Part shown: piece by piece, positions 1 through 9,695 of the stretch
Position numbering within the stretch: position 1 is the first letter of the stretch
Layout of the letters: each line of letters begins with the position of its first letter
Assembly (NCBI GenBank): GCA_951813015.1
Contig: CATOTG010000001.1
Location: 372,001-436,000, forward strand
Source: an uncultured Thermoanaerobaculia bacterium
GTDB lineage: Bacteria; Acidobacteriota; Thermoanaerobaculia; Multivoradales; Multivoraceae
Reading direction: 5' to 3'
Length of the DNA stretch: 64,000 nt
Made by a program: the position numbers and the translations under genes
The notes under the pieces: model-generated
The model's database searches: none
The model's input: only the letters and a program-made list of their open reading frames with translations
What the model was told of the DNA's origin: nothing

Positions 1-2364
1 CTGGCGGCGGTCCTCGCGCTCTCCGGCCCCCTGGGTGCGCAGCGCTTCGGCGTCCAGGAAATCGGACGCAGCGATCTCGAGATCGAGCGCTCGAGCCGGC
101 TGCCGCCGCAGACGGCGGCCGCGCTCGCCGAAGCCGGCGACCTCTACGCGGAAGGCGACTCCGAGGGGGCGATTCCCGTCCTGCGGAGCGTGGTCGACGC
201 GCTGGAGCCACTCGCCGCCGCCAGCGGCGACCCGCGGGAACTCGCCGCCAACGACCCGCGACTGTTCGAGACCCTGCGCACGGCCTGGCTCTACCTGGCC
301 GCCGCCCACTGGACAACAAGCGACCGGGACGCAGCCGACGAGGCCCTCGACCGGATCGTCCGCCTGGATCCCGTGTTCGAACTGGAGGCGGAAACGGCCG
401 GCGACCAGTTGACCGATCGTCTGGAGCGCCGCAAGGACGAACTCCTCGGCCGGGTCTCCTTTCTTGTCCTGCCACGGGACGCCCGCATTCTGGTCGGCGG
501 CGTGGAGTTCGACAACGCGACGCCTCCCGAGACTCCTCCCAACGAAGACGGCGAAGCCGGGAACGAAGAAGACACGTCCGACGACGGCGACGGAGCGCCT
601 GACTCCGACGGAGAGGCGGACGCGGCGCCGGAACCGGAACCGTTCGAACCACCCGAGCCGAGTCCGTTGCTGGTCGGCGACTACCTGGCCTTCGTTTCCC
701 GTCCGGGCTTCCTTCCTACGACGGCAGCGTTCGCGATCGCCGGCGGGCGCGATCTCGAAGTCGAAGTCGAACTGGAGCGCGACAGCGCGGTCGTCCGGTT
801 GCGTACCGCGCCGACCGGCGCCACGGTCCTGGTCGACGGCATCGAACGCGGGCAGACGACCGGCCAGGCGGAACCCTGGTTCCTGCCGGACGGCGCGGCC
901 TCGGAGCATCCGCCCGAAGATTTCTCGCAGGAGCTCTGGATCGAGGACTTGGCGCCGGGCCGCTACCGGATCAAGATCGAGAAGGACGGCTTCCGGAGCG
1001 TCGAGACCAGCTTGCAGTTGCCCGACCTGCGGGACTACGACCTGCCGCCGATCGTTCTCGAGCGCGAGGAAGCGGTGATCGGTCTGGCGGGCCTGGCCGA
1101 AGGCGCGACGGTGCTCGGCAACGGTCGGGTCCTGCGCCCCGATCGGTCGAAGTCACCGCCGCAGGTCCGCCTGCCTCCCGGCGCCTACGACCTCTCCGTG
1201 ACCCACGGCGCCCTCGGTTACTTCGAGACCTCCGTGGTCGCCGAAGACCGGCGGCGGATCGACATCGAGATCGAACTCCGCCCCGCGCTCGTCTACCTCG
1301 GCGTTCTGGGCGACGATCCGGCCGGCGTCCGGGCGTTGGAATCGGCGCTCGAGTCGTTCCGCGGCAGTGGCGCCTACAGCGTGCTCGGGCGCGCCGGCGA
1401 AGGCGCCGCCGCCCTCGCCGAGATGGGCCTCGACGCGGCGACGCTGCGCGACCGTGAAACCGCCCTCCGGGAGCTGGACTGGAACGCGGTCCAGGAGCAC
1501 GTCCAGACCAGACTGCCGGCTGCGCTCTACTTCCTCGCCGTCCTGAACGACGACCTGGTCGCCGATGCGGTCGACCTGTGGTGGTGGCCGGCCGCCCCCG
1601 GCCCGGCGCGGCCCGATGTTCGCACGGCGCCAATCGACGGCGGCCGGCTCGAGCGCGGACCGCTCGTGAGCCTTGCGCAGGCGCTCGATCCGGACCTCGG
1701 GCGTCAGACGCCGCGGTTCGGCGCCGTTCTGATCGATTCGCTGAGCGCTGGCGTTCCCGTCGTGGCCACGGTCGAACCCGGCGGACCCGCGGGGGAAGCC
1801 GGACTTGTGCCCGGGATGGAAGTCATCGCCATCGATAAAGCGGCCATGTCCTCCACCCTTCAGTTGACGTCGGTTCTCGAGGACCTGGCGCCCGGCGGCG
1901 TGGTCGAACTCGAGATAAGGGATCGCGACGCTGTCCACGTTCTGACCGTCGAGCCGGAGTGGGGCTGGACCCGGCTCGACGTGAGGGACCCCGACCTGTT
2001 GCCCTCCGCCGCCGCCGCCCGGCTGCTCCAGGAGCTGGAGCGCAGCGGCGACATCCCGCGCTGGCTGCTCCAGTTCAATCTCGCCAACCTGCTCCTTGCA
2101 GGAGGCGACGCCCCGGCGGCCATCCGCAGCCTGCGCACGATCGACGCTCCCGGGCGAGCAGGACTGGGCCGGGAGACGGTCCAGTACACGGTCGGCCTCG
2201 CGCTGCGGATGCTCAGCGACGAGGGGCAGGACGAGTACCGGGCGCGCGCGCGGGCCGTGTTCGAGGCCCTCGCCACCGCGGAACGCGGGCGGCTTGAGTC
2301 CGACGCCGGGCCGAAGCTGGCCCTGCGGGCGCGCCTGCAGGCCGAAGCCCTGGCGGACAACTGA
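1..2364 (+). CDS. PEGA/PDZ-domain envelope protein (5' end cut by the window)
   Basis: The frame is open from base 1. The first visible residues (LAAVLALSGPLGAQ) look like the end of a signal peptide, so the true start lies upstream and the protein is probably exported. About 787 codons are visible. An acidic Asp/Glu/Pro-rich linker covers visible residues 181-222. PEGA-like beta repeats follow at about 220-360, with phrases such as APTGATVLVDG and GRYRIKIEKDGF. A PDZ-like module lies at about 570-650 (VVATVEPGGPAGEAGLVPGM), and an Ala/Leu-rich, TPR-like helical tail completes it. PEGA and PDZ modules bind peptides or wall components in exported proteins; the exact role here is unknown. No protease catalytic motif is visible. 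The stop overlaps the next ATG by one base, so the downstream oxidase is probably translationally coupled. Confidence 0.8.
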   Translation: MAAVLALSGPLGAQRFGVQEIGRSDLEIERSSRLPPQTAAALAEAGDLYAEGDSEGAIPVLRSVVDALEPLAAASGDPRELAANDPRLFETLRTAWLYLAAAHWTTSDRDAADEALDRIVRLDPVFELEAETAGDQLTDRLERRKDELLGRVSFLVLPRDARILVGGVEFDNATPPETPPNEDGEAGNEEDTSDDGDGAPDSDGEADAAPEPEPFEPPEPSPLLVGDYLAFVSRPGFLPTTAAFAIAGGRDLEVEVELERDSAVVRLRTAPTGATVLVDGIERGQTTGQAEPWFLPDGAASEHPPEDFSQELWIEDLAPGRYRIKIEKDGFRSVETSLQLPDLRDYDLPPIVLEREEAVIGLAGLAEGATVLGNGRVLRPDRSKSPPQVRLPPGAYDLSVTHGALGYFETSVVAEDRRRIDIEIELRPALVYLGVLGDDPAGVRALESALESFRGSGAYSVLGRAGEGAAALAEMGLDAATLRDRETALRELDWNAVQEHVQTRLPAALYFLAVLNDDLVADAVDLWWWPAAPGPARPDVRTAPIDGGRLERGPLVSLAQALDPDLGRQTPRFGAVLIDSLSAGVPVVATVEPGGPAGEAGLVPGMEVIAIDKAAMSSTLQLTSVLEDLAPGGVVELEIRDRDAVHVLTVEPEWGWTRLDVRDPDLLPSAAAARLLQELERSGDIPRWLLQFNLANLLLAGGDAPAAIRSLRTIDAPGRAGLGRETVQYTVGLALRMLSDEGQDEYRARARAVFEALATAERGRLESDAGPKLALRARLQAEALADN

Positions 2365-2490
2365 TGCCGGCCAGAAGGTCGGCGCACCCGGTCTCTGCCG
2401 CGCCGGCCGCTGGCGGGGTGGCCCCCGACTACGGCGAGTGCACGGTGGAGAAGGCTCACCCGGTCTCTGCCGGGCCGGCTGTTGGCGGGT
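2364..2490 (+). repeat. Imperfect direct repeat at the 5' end of the ThiO frame
   Basis: Two copies of a ~36-bp unit (CACCCGGTCTCTGCCG followed by GCCGGC and TGGCGGG) begin near 2384 and 2457, about 73 bp apart. The left flank GGCCAGAAGG-(T/C)-CGGCGCACCC at 2369-2389 recurs almost exactly at 5332-5352, between dnaJ and clpB. It looks like inserted repeat DNA that happens to stay open in the oxidase frame. Confidence 0.55.
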
Positions 2491-3596
2491 TGCGGCCCGA
2501 CGTCCTGGTCGTCGGCGGCGGCTTGATCGGCCTGTTGATCGCCCGTGAGCTGATCCACGTCGGCGCCCGGGTCGAGGTCGTCGACGACCGCCGCGCCGGC
2601 GCCGCCTCGCCCAACGCGGCGGGGATGATCGCGCCGATTGCGGAGAGCAGCGCCGATGTCGCCTTCGCCAAGATGGCCCTCGTGTCGCGCGATCTGTGGA
2701 CCGAACTGGCGCCGGCCCTCGAGCAGGAGAGCGAAACCTCGATCGACTACGACAGGTCGGGCGCCATCCTGCCGGTTCTCGACGAGGCCGGCCGCAAGGT
2801 GCTGGCCGGTATCCGGGAACAGGCCGAAGACCTCGGCGAACCGACCGCCGAACTCGACCGCGCCGAGCTGCTCCGGTTGGTGCCGGACCTTCGTCCGGGG
2901 ATCGAGACGGCGCTGGCGCTGCCGGGGGAACACCGCGTCGACAACCGGCTCGCCGCCGCGGCGGCCGCGGCGGCCCTGCACCGGCGGGGCGTGATTCTCC
3001 ACCGGGCCACGATCGACAGCGTGGTCGAGGAGACCGGCGGCGTCTTGGTCACGGGGGCCGGCTTCGCGGCCGCCGCGGACGCCGTCGTCGTCTGCGGCGG
3101 CGCCTGGACACCGGCGATCCACGGGCTGCCCACCCTGCCGATTTGTCCCGTCAAGGGCCAGATGATCGGCTTCGACCGGGTCGACTGGCCCTTCTCCGGC
3201 GCCATCCGAACTCCGTCCTTCTATGCCGTCCGCCGTGCCGGCGGTCGCCTGCTGATCGGCGCTTCGGTCGAGCACACCGGCTTCGACCTCAGCCTGAGCG
3301 ACGAGGTCGGCAACGGCCTGGCCAGCGAGGCCGCCGACCTGCTGCCCGCGCTGCGCGACCGACGCCCGGTCGAACACTGGGCCGGACTTCGCCCGGGAAC
3401 ACCCGACGGATGGCCTCTGGTCGGCGCTCTGACCGACCGCCTCTACATCGCCGCCGGGCACTTCCGCAACGGCATCCTGCTGGCCCCGCTGACCGCCAGA
3501 ATGATCGCCCCGATGGTCCTCGGCCGACCCGTCGTCTCAACCGTGCCGGTCCCCGCCGCGATGCAGCCGGGACGATTTCACCAACTCGCCCGATGA
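2364..3596 (+). CDS. thiO: FAD-dependent glycine oxidase-like protein (ThiO/DadA type)
   Basis: This is a D-amino-acid/glycine oxidase family flavoprotein (DAO fold). ThiO oxidises glycine to iminoacetate for the thiazole part of thiamine. The dinucleotide-binding motif VLVVGGGLIGLLIARELI lies near residues 48-65, followed by the acidic end of the second strand (VEVVDDRRAG). The C-terminal GLRPGTPDGWPLVG and AAGHFRNGILLAPLTA blocks are typical of ThiO. The first ~47 residues precede the Rossmann strand and are low-complexity, with two imperfect copies of HPVSA(A/G)PA(A/V)GG encoded by repeat DNA. The real start may therefore be a GTG near 2418 or 2448 or a TTG near 2488. No other thiamine gene is nearby, so the substrate is inferred; another D-amino acid or sarcosine is possible. 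Confidence 0.8.
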   Translation: MPARRSAHPVSAAPAAGGVAPDYGECTVEKAHPVSAGPAVGGLRPDVLVVGGGLIGLLIARELIHVGARVEVVDDRRAGAASPNAAGMIAPIAESSADVAFAKMALVSRDLWTELAPALEQESETSIDYDRSGAILPVLDEAGRKVLAGIREQAEDLGEPTAELDRAELLRLVPDLRPGIETALALPGEHRVDNRLAAAAAAAALHRRGVILHRATIDSVVEETGGVLVTGAGFAAAADAVVVCGGAWTPAIHGLPTLPICPVKGQMIGFDRVDWPFSGAIRTPSFYAVRRAGGRLLIGASVEHTGFDLSLSDEVGNGLASEAADLLPALRDRRPVEHWAGLRPGTPDGWPLVGALTDRLYIAAGHFRNGILLAPLTARMIAPMVLGRPVVSTVPVPAAMQPGRFHQLAR

Positions 3597-3630
3597 CGGG
3601 CGCGGCGGGTTCTTCCCCGATAACGACTCT

Positions 3631-3645
3631 GGTACTGTCTGCCGC
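3631..3645 (+). promoter_or_regulatory. Putative extended -10 promoter element upstream of the ferredoxin
   Basis: TGG-TACTGT-CTGCCGC lies about 75 bp before the ferredoxin start. The 11-mer ACT(A/G)TCTGCCG recurs before dnaJ (4289-4299) and before korA (16415-16425), always in a short non-coding leader. TGnTACTAT resembles an extended -10 box. No clear -35 is visible, so this is inference from recurrence and position. Confidence 0.35.
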
Positions 3646-3708
3646 ACCCTGAATCCGCCGGAAACCGGAGATTCCGGCACCTACTGGTTTCGCACGAGGA
3701 AGCGTCCG

Positions 3709-3960
3709 ATGACCCACATCATCTTTGAACCTTGCATCGGCGTGAAGGACACGTCGTGCGTGGACGTCTGCCCGGTCGACTGCATTTACGACGATGACGA
3801 CTGGGACATGCTCTACATCCACCCCGAGGAGTGCATCGACTGCGGATTGTGCGTTGATGCATGTCCGGTCCAGGCGATCCTGCCGCTCGAGGAGGTCCCG
3901 GAGGACCAGGAGAAGTACATTGCGCTGAACTACACGATCTTCGGCTTCGACCCGCCGTAG
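3709..3960 (+). CDS. fdxA: Bacterial 7Fe-type ferredoxin
   Basis: This 83-residue soluble ferredoxin is a low-potential electron carrier, a plausible partner of a ferredoxin oxidoreductase such as the KorAB pair encoded 13 kb downstream. Cysteines at 9, 17, 21 and 25 (PCIGVKDTSCVDVCPVDC) form the first centre. Cysteines at 42, 45, 48 and 52 (CIDCGLCVDACP) form a standard 4Fe-4S centre. The first motif lacks the extra Cys two residues after Cys9 of a regular 4Fe-4S site, as in Azotobacter-type 7Fe ferredoxins, so a 3Fe-4S cluster is likely there. It stands alone with its own leader and promoter-like element. The length is slightly shorter than FdxA proteins with a long C-terminal tail. Confidence 0.9.
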   Translation: MTHIIFEPCIGVKDTSCVDVCPVDCIYDDDDWDMLYIHPEECIDCGLCVDACPVQAILPLEEVPEDQEKYIALNYTIFGFDPP

Positions 3961-4341
3961 ACGGACCGGGATCAGCGACTGGCGAAGGGGCGCGACGCAA
4001 GTCGCGCCCTTCGTCCATCTGGCCGTAGGCGCCGCCACAGGGCGCGCCGGCCTGCCATCCGTGCGCCCGTGACGGGCGCACGGAGCCGCGGCGCCGCTTC
4101 TCTTCCTCCGCATCGAAGTCCAGGCGCCGCGGCGACGTTTCCGCCTCGAGCGCCGGCAGGCCCGCCTTGACCACGCGGACCGCGCTCGGCTGGTGAGACC
4201 CGCTTCGGCCAGGAAGTCGCCCTGGTCTGGATCGCGGGTGACGCGGCATCCGCATCGGAGCCTTCCAAAGTTGAGTGTGATCGACTAAACTATCTGCCGA
4301 ACCTGGGTCGCTGGCGCTCAGACCCACGGAACGGAGAACAG
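3961..4341. other. Intergenic region with one repeat copy and the dnaJ leader
   Basis: This is 381 bp with no convincing gene. It holds a partial copy of the dispersed palindromic repeat (4043-4082) and the promoter-like motif ACTATCTGCCG (4289-4299). ORFs here on both strands are Arg-rich shadows. Confidence 0.6.
4043..4082 (+). repeat. Dispersed palindromic repeat, partial copy D
   Basis: The copy begins GCGCCGGCCTGCCATCCGT and contains a perfect 10-bp inverted repeat, GTGCGCCCGT-N-ACGGGCGCAC. The same arrangement occurs at 22480-22572 (inverted), 37549-37643, 39354-39426 and 47680-47716 (inverted). It lies downstream of the ferredoxin and could also act as a transcript-end hairpin. Confidence 0.7.
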
Positions 4342-5325
4342 GTGGAATACAAGGACTACTACAAGACCCTGGGCGTCTCGAAGGACGCCTCGGCGCCGGA
4401 TATCCAGCGGGCCTATCGCAAGCTCGCCCGCCAGTTCCACCCGGACGTGAACAAGGACCCGGGCGCCGAGGGCCGCTTCAAGGACATCGGCGAGGCGTAC
4501 GAGGTGCTCAAGGACGAGGAGAAACGCAGCAAGTACGACCAGTACGGCGCCGCCTGGCAGCGAGTCCAGTCCGAAGGCGCTCCCCCGCCCGGATGGGAGG
4601 ACTTCCGCTTCAACTTCGGCGGCGACAAGGGCGGCTTCGGCGGCGGCCGCGTCTCCGGTGACGCCTCCGGCTTCAGCTCCTTCTTCGACATGCTCTTCGG
4701 CGGCGCCGGCCCGCAGGGGTTTCCCGGCGGCGGCCGCCCCGGAAACTGGCGCCGGCCCCGTCGAGGCCCCAACCACGAAGTCGCGCTGCCGCTCAGCCTC
4801 GAGAACCTGGCCGAGGGCGGTCCGCGTGCGCTCGAGTTCCTGGACCGTTCGACCGGCCGGACCCGGCGCCTGGAGGTGAATGTTCCGCAGGGCGTACTTC
4901 CCGGGCAATCGATCCGGCTCAGCGGCCAGGGCGGCAAGGGGCTGGGCGCCCCGGATGGCGATCTTCTGCTCAAGGTCGAAGCCCTGCCGCATCCGATCTT
5001 CCGCCGTCGCGGGCGCGACCTTCACTGCGACGTGCCGGTGGCGCCCTGGACCGCGGCGCTGGGCGGGACAGTGCGAATCCCGACCCTCGCCGGGCACGCG
5101 GAGACACAGCTCCCGCCCGGCTCGTCGACCGGCCGGAAGATGCGCCTGCGCGGTCGCGGACTGCCCGACCCCAAGGGCCCGGACGGCGACCTGCTGGCGG
5201 AAGTCCAGGTGGTCGTCCCGAAGGCATTGACAAAGGAGGAGCAGGCGCTGTTCGAGCAGCTCCGGGCGACCTCCGACTTCGAACCGTCCGGCGCCGCCTC
5301 CGGCCTCGGCGACAAGGAGCGCTGA
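4342..5325 (+). CDS. cbpA: DnaJ/CbpA-type Hsp40 co-chaperone
   Basis: An Hsp40 co-chaperone that stimulates the DnaK ATPase and delivers unfolded proteins. The J domain is at residues 1-70, with HPD at 33-35 (RQFHPDVNKD). A Gly/Phe-rich linker with GGDKGGFGGG covers about 90-140, followed by the two beta-barrel substrate-binding domains (ending near RGRGLPDPKGPDGDLLAEV). There is no Cys4 zinc finger between the G/F region and the C-terminal domains, so it is a class II (CbpA-like) protein rather than canonical DnaJ. The start is GTG, preceded by a GGAGA ribosome site. clpB follows 86 bp downstream on the same strand, forming a protein-quality-control pair. No HspR/MerR regulator gene is present between them. 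Confidence 0.9.
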   Translation: MEYKDYYKTLGVSKDASAPDIQRAYRKLARQFHPDVNKDPGAEGRFKDIGEAYEVLKDEEKRSKYDQYGAAWQRVQSEGAPPPGWEDFRFNFGGDKGGFGGGRVSGDASGFSSFFDMLFGGAGPQGFPGGGRPGNWRRPRRGPNHEVALPLSLENLAEGGPRALEFLDRSTGRTRRLEVNVPQGVLPGQSIRLSGQGGKGLGAPDGDLLLKVEALPHPIFRRRGRDLHCDVPVAPWTAALGGTVRIPTLAGHAETQLPPGSSTGRKMRLRGRGLPDPKGPDGDLLAEVQVVVPKALTKEEQALFEQLRATSDFEPSGAASGLGDKER

Positions 5326-5331
5326 CAAGCT

Positions 5332-5369
5332 GGCCAGAAGGCCGGCGCACCCTCTCTTGAGTCCCTCAA
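5332..5369. repeat. Repeat fragment and short inverted repeat in the clpB leader
   Basis: GGCCAGAAGG-C-CGGCGCACCC at 5332-5352 matches 2369-2389 with one mismatch. Immediately after it, TTGAG-tcc-CTCAA (5357-5369) is a small inverted repeat in the leader of clpB that could be an operator. It does not have the N7 spacing of a HAIR/HspR site, so no regulator is proposed. Confidence 0.4.
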
Positions 5370-5411
5370 CGCAACGGGCGCCTCTGAAAGCAACAGGAGA
5401 ACCTGAAGGAT

Positions 5412-8060
5412 ATGGACCCGAACAAGCTGACGATCAAGTCCCAGGAAGCCCTGACCGGCGCCCAGGATCGGGCGCGGCGTCTCGGCCACCGACAGGTCGG
5501 CAGCGAGCATCTGCTGCTCGCGCTGCTCGACCAGCACGACGGTCTGGCGCCACGGCTGCTCCAGCGCCTCGACATCGACTCGGCCGCGCTCAGCGCCGGA
5601 GTCCAGGCCGACCTCGAGCGCAAGCCGAAGGTCACCGGCGGCGCCGTTGAACTCGGCAAGATCTACGTCACGACCGACCTGGAGCAGCTCCTGCTCCGGG
5701 CCGAAGACGAAGCCAGGTCGCTCGGCGACGACTACGTGTCGGTCGAACACCTGCTGCTCGCGGCAGCCCAAGGCAAGGACGGCGCCGCCAGGGCGCTGGC
5801 CGAAGCAGGCCTCTCCCGACCGCAACTCCTGGAGGCGCTCAAGGCCCTGCGCGGCGCCCAGCGCGTGACGAGCAACAACCCGGAGACGTCGTACGAGGCC
5901 CTCGAGAAGTACGGCGTCGACCTCGTCGCCCAGGCACGGGCCGGCAAGATGGACCCGGTCATCGGCCGCGATTCGGAGATCCGCCGCGCGATCCGCATCC
6001 TCTCGCGCAAGACCAAGAACAACCCGGTGCTGATCGGCGAACCCGGAGTCGGCAAGACGGCGATCGTCGAGGGACTGGCCCAGCGCATCGTCCGCGGCGA
6101 CGTGCCCGAATGGCTCAAGGACCGCAGCGTCTTCTCGCTCGACCTCGGGGCGCTGCTTGCCGGCGCCAAGTACCGCGGCGAGTTCGAGGAGCGATTGAAG
6201 GCCGTGCTGACCGAGATCGCCCAAAGCGAGGGACGCATCCTGCTGTTCATCGACGAGGTGCACAACATCGTCGGCGCCGGCCGCACGGAGGGCTCCACCG
6301 ACGCCGGCAACCTGCTCAAGCCGATGCTCGCGCGGGGCGAACTCCATTGCATCGGCGCGACCACGCTGGACGAGTACCGCAAGTACGTCGAGAAGGACGC
6401 GGCCCTCGAGCGGCGGTTCCAGCCGATCCTCGTCGACGCGCCGTCGGTCGAGGACACGGTGTCCATCCTGCGGGGCCTGCGCGAACGCTTCGAGGTCCAC
6501 CACGGCGTGCGGATCCAGGACAACGCGCTGGTCGGCGCGGCCACCCTCTCCGACCGCTACATCTCGGACCGGTTCCTGCCCGACAAGGCAATCGACCTGG
6601 TCGACGAGGCCTGCGCCCTGATCCGCACGGAGATCGATTCCCTGCCGGCCGAACTCGACGAAGTGACCCGCCGCGTGATGCGGCTCGAGATCGAGGAGGC
6701 GGCGCTGACCAAGGAGACCGACAAGTCGAGCCGGGCGCGCCTGCAGACGCTCAGACGTGAACTCGCCGACCTGCGGACCCGCGACGCGGCGATGCGCAGC
6801 CAGTGGGAGAGCGAGAAGGCGGCAATCGACGACGAGCGGAAGGTGCGCGAGCAGATCGAACAGGTGCGGCGCGAGATCGAGGTCGCCGAACGCAACTACG
6901 ACCTGAACCGCGCCGCCGAGCTGCGGCACGGCGTCCTCCCCGACCTGACGGCGAAGCTCGAGAGCCAGGAGCAGGCGGAAGGCGCGGCCGACGCCTCGGG
7001 CCGCCTGCTGCGGGAAGAGGTGACCGACAACGAGATCGCGGAGATCGTGTCCAGGTGGACCGGCGTCCCGGTCACCCGCCTGGTCGAGGGCGAGCGCGAG
7101 AAGCTGCTGCGTCTGGACGAGATCCTGCACCGCCGGGTGATCGGCCAGGACGAAGCCGTAGGGCTGGTGGCCGACGCGGTGATCCGCGCCCGCTCGGGGA
7201 TCAAGGATCCGCGCCGCCCGATCGGCTCCTTCCTTTTCCTCGGCCCCACCGGCGTCGGCAAGACGGAACTCGCCAAGACGCTGGCGGAGGCGCTCTTCGA
7301 CACCGAGGACAACATCGTCCGCATCGACATGAGCGAGTACATGGAGCGGCACACCGTCTCGCGGCTGGTCGGGGCGCCGCCCGGCTACGTCGGCCACGAG
7401 GACGGAGGGCAGTTGACCGAGGCGGTGCGGCGCAAGCCGTACGCGGTCGTCCTGTTCGACGAGATCGAGAAGGCGCACCGCGACGTGTTCAACGTGCTCC
7501 TGCAGATCCTCGACGACGGCCGGATCACCGACTCCCAGGGACGCACCGTCAACTTCAAGAACACCGTCGTCATCATGACCTCCAACCTGGGTTCTCCCCA
7601 CCTGCTGGAAGGCGTCACGCCGGCGGGCGAGATCACGGACGCGGCCCGGGACGCCGTGATGACCGAGCTGCGCCACAGCTTCCGGCCCGAGTTCCTCAAC
7701 CGGATCGACGAGGTCGTCCTGTTCTCGCCGCTCACCGTGTCGGAGATCGAGCAGATCGTCGGCCTGCTGACGGCCGACCTCGAGCACCGGCTCGCCGACC
7801 AGGGGATCGGGCTCGAACTGACCCCGGCGGCACGCGAGTTCACGGCCCGCGCCGGATACGACCCCGTCTACGGCGCCCGGCCGCTCAAGCGCTACCTCCA
7901 GCGCGAGGTCGAAACCCGGCTGGGACGCGCTCTGGTCGGCGGCGACATCGGCGCGGGAGATCGGATCGTGATCGACGTCGAAGGCGGTAGCCTCTCGCTC
8001 CGAACCGGACCAACGACCGGTTCAAACGACGCCGGAAGCGACGACCATCGCGCCGCCTGA
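5412..8060 (+). CDS. clpB: ATP-dependent disaggregase ClpB
   Basis: A hexameric AAA+ unfoldase that threads proteins out of aggregates together with DnaK/DnaJ. The 882 residues match the family length. Two Clp N-domain repeats occupy 1-145. AAA1 has Walker A GEPGVGKT near 211 and Walker [10 protein letters not shown] near 278. The regulatory coiled-coil middle domain runs from about 400 to 530 ([10 protein letters not shown]... [19 protein letters not shown]). AAA2 has Walker A GPTGVGKT near 612, Walker [12 protein letters not shown], and the C-terminal D2-small domain ([15 protein letters not shown]). No ClpP-docking IGF/L loop is evident, and the middle domain separates it from ClpA/ClpC. 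The ribosome site is CTGAAGGA, 7 bases before ATG. It is probably heat-induced with the upstream co-chaperone. Confidence 0.97.
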   Translation: MDPNKLTIKSQEALTGAQDRARRLGHRQVGSEHLLLALLDQHDGLAPRLLQRLDIDSAALSAGVQADLERKPKVTGGAVELGKIYVTTDLEQLLLRAEDEARSLGDDYVSVEHLLLAAAQGKDGAARALAEAGLSRPQLLEALKALRGAQRVTSNNPETSYEALEKYGVDLVAQARAGKMDPVIGRDSEIRRAIRILSRKTKNNPVLIGEPGVGKTAIVEGLAQRIVRGDVPEWLKDRSVFSLDLGALLAGAKYRGEFEERLKAVLTEIAQSEGRILLFIDEVHNIVGAGRTEGSTDAGNLLKPMLARGELHCIGATTLDEYRKYVEKDAALERRFQPILVDAPSVEDTVSILRGLRERFEVHHGVRIQDNALVGAATLSDRYISDRFLPDKAIDLVDEACALIRTEIDSLPAELDEVTRRVMRLEIEEAALTKETDKSSRARLQTLRRELADLRTRDAAMRSQWESEKAAIDDERKVREQIEQVRREIEVAERNYDLNRAAELRHGVLPDLTAKLESQEQAEGAADASGRLLREEVTDNEIAEIVSRWTGVPVTRLVEGEREKLLRLDEILHRRVIGQDEAVGLVADAVIRARSGIKDPRRPIGSFLFLGPTGVGKTELAKTLAEALFDTEDNIVRIDMSEYMERHTVSRLVGAPPGYVGHEDGGQLTEAVRRKPYAVVLFDEIEKAHRDVFNVLLQILDDGRITDSQGRTVNFKNTVVIMTSNLGSPHLLEGVTPAGEITDAARDAVMTELRHSFRPEFLNRIDEVVLFSPLTVSEIEQIVGLLTADLEHRLADQGIGLELTPAAREFTARAGYDPVYGARPLKRYLQREVETRLGRALVGGDIGAGDRIVIDVEGGSLSLRTGPTTGSNDAGSDDHRAA

Positions 8061-8224
8061 CCGCAACCCCCGGCGACCCGCTACCGACGAGTACCGCCCC
8101 GGGAATCGGGGACCAGCCGGGCCATTTCCCGGCGCCCCGGCTCAGCCGTCTTCCCACTTCAACCCACTTCAACCCCGCTGCAACCCCCGATGGGGGCCGA
8201 CTCCAGCGCCAACCAGGAGCCGCA

Positions 8225-9481
8225 ATGAAGCTCTACGCCTTCCAGGGCTACCGTTACAACTCCGCCACGCTCGATGCCGCAGCTCAGGCGGCGCCGCCGT
8301 TCGACCAGATCGACGAAGCCCTGCGCGACCGCCTGCACGCCCAGTCGCCGCACCAGTTCTCCCGGGTGACGAAGCCCGTGGCGCGTGACGCACAGACGCC
8401 GCACGAGCACGCGGCCGCGCTCCACCGGGAGTGGCTGGAGAACGGAGTCGTCGAGCGCGACGAGACTCCCTCGCTCTACCCGTACGCGATCACCCGGCCC
8501 GACGGCTCGAGCCGCCTCGGCCTGTGCGCCCTCGTCGGCGTCGAGCCGGGACGCGAGGGGGACCTCTGGCCCCACGAACAGACGGTCGCCAAGTCGATCG
8601 CCGAGCGCCTGGGCCTGCTCCGGCTCACGCAGGTCGACATCGAGCCCGTGTTCTACCTCGCCGAGGACGACGGCGCCCTGGAACGCCTGCTGAGCGAAGA
8701 TTCAAGCGGCGCCGCGGGCGACGCTTTGGTCCGTCACACCGACCCGTGGACCGGCGACGTCCACAGCCTTTTCCGGATCACCGACCCCGAGCGGATCGGC
8801 GCCTACGCCGCGACGCTCAAGGGCGCCCGCGCCGCGATCGCCGACGGCCACCATCGCACCCAGGTCGCCCAGACCTACGCCGCCGAGGAGGGCGCAAGGG
8901 GCGGCGCCGCCGCGGCGTGCAAGATGGTCGTCCTCACCAGCCTGGCCTCCGCGAACCTCCGGATCGACCCGGTCCACCGCGGCATCCGCGTCCCGGTCGA
9001 CCGCGAGGCGATGTCCGCGCTGCCGGCGCGCCGCGAGACCCTGGAAGCGACCGCCGGCAAGGACATCGCCGCCCGCGTCGCGGCCGCGCCGCAGCCCGCC
9101 CTCGCCGTCTGGTTCCAGGGCGACCCGTCACCCGAACTGTGGACCCTCGACGCCGCGGCCGCGCCCGCCGACATGCCCGGCCGCAAGGCCGACCTGCCGG
9201 CCTCCCTGCTCCACCACCACCTGCTGACGACCGCCGGCGTCCCAATCGAATCCGCCACCGACGGCAGCATCGCCTACGAAGCCGACCCTGACGACACGAT
9301 CGAGCTGCTGCAGAGCGGCGCCGTCACCGCCGCCGTCTTCCTGCCGCCGATGACGCCGAAGCAGTTCGCCCTGGCCACCGAAGACGGCGACCTGCTGCCG
9401 CCGAAGTCGACCCGGTTTCTGCCGAAGCTCGTGTCAGGCCTCGTGTGGTGCGGTCATGATGCGGAGGTGGTTGCCGGATGA
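8225..9481 (+). CDS. DUF1015 family protein
   Basis: A conserved bacterial protein of the DUF1015 family, with no established biochemical activity that I can name. The 418 residues match the family. Recognisable blocks are the N-terminal AFQGYRYN and QVAPPFDQI-like segment, the SLYPYAITRPDG block near 85, the WPHEQTVAKSIAERLGLLR segment near 120, and YAIADGHHR-like IADGHHRTQVAQTYA near 205-220. Members often sit beside serine or glycolytic biosynthesis genes; here the neighbours are clpB and a CDGSH/toxin-antitoxin group on the other strand. The start is supported by AGGAG seven bases upstream. The 164-bp gap from clpB contains a small CCCCG/CGGGG hairpin but no T-tract. Confidence 0.85.
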   Translation: MKLYAFQGYRYNSATLDAAAQAAPPFDQIDEALRDRLHAQSPHQFSRVTKPVARDAQTPHEHAAALHREWLENGVVERDETPSLYPYAITRPDGSSRLGLCALVGVEPGREGDLWPHEQTVAKSIAERLGLLRLTQVDIEPVFYLAEDDGALERLLSEDSSGAAGDALVRHTDPWTGDVHSLFRITDPERIGAYAATLKGARAAIADGHHRTQVAQTYAAEEGARGGAAAACKMVVLTSLASANLRIDPVHRGIRVPVDREAMSALPARRETLEATAGKDIAARVAAAPQPALAVWFQGDPSPELWTLDAAAAPADMPGRKADLPASLLHHHLLTTAGVPIESATDGSIAYEADPDDTIELLQSGAVTAAVFLPPMTPKQFALATEDGDLLPPKSTRFLPKLVSGLVWCGHDAEVVAG

Positions 9482-9695
9482 GTCCAGCACCGACCGTGAG
9501 CGGAGACGGCACGGCATGAGGTGGTCGCCGAAGCCCTTGGAGGTCGGCCCGCGGGACGGGTTCAAGGGGACGGACCTCTTCAAGTACAGAGCGTTGGCTC
9601 GCATTTCTGCCGTCATCGGCGACGGGCCGAACCGGTCGTAGCTCGGCTGCCAAGGAAGCCGGCGTCGCAAGTCATCGCAGCACTTCGCGACGGTC

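Noticed and set aside
5357..5369. HspR (HAIR) operator before clpB
   Set aside because: The inverted repeat TTGAG-N3-CTCAA has the wrong spacing and only 5-bp arms.
9434..9670. Minus-strand ORF overlapping the DUF1015 3' end
   Set aside because: Composition is Arg/Pro-rich, it overlaps a conserved gene by 48 bp, and no family was recognised.
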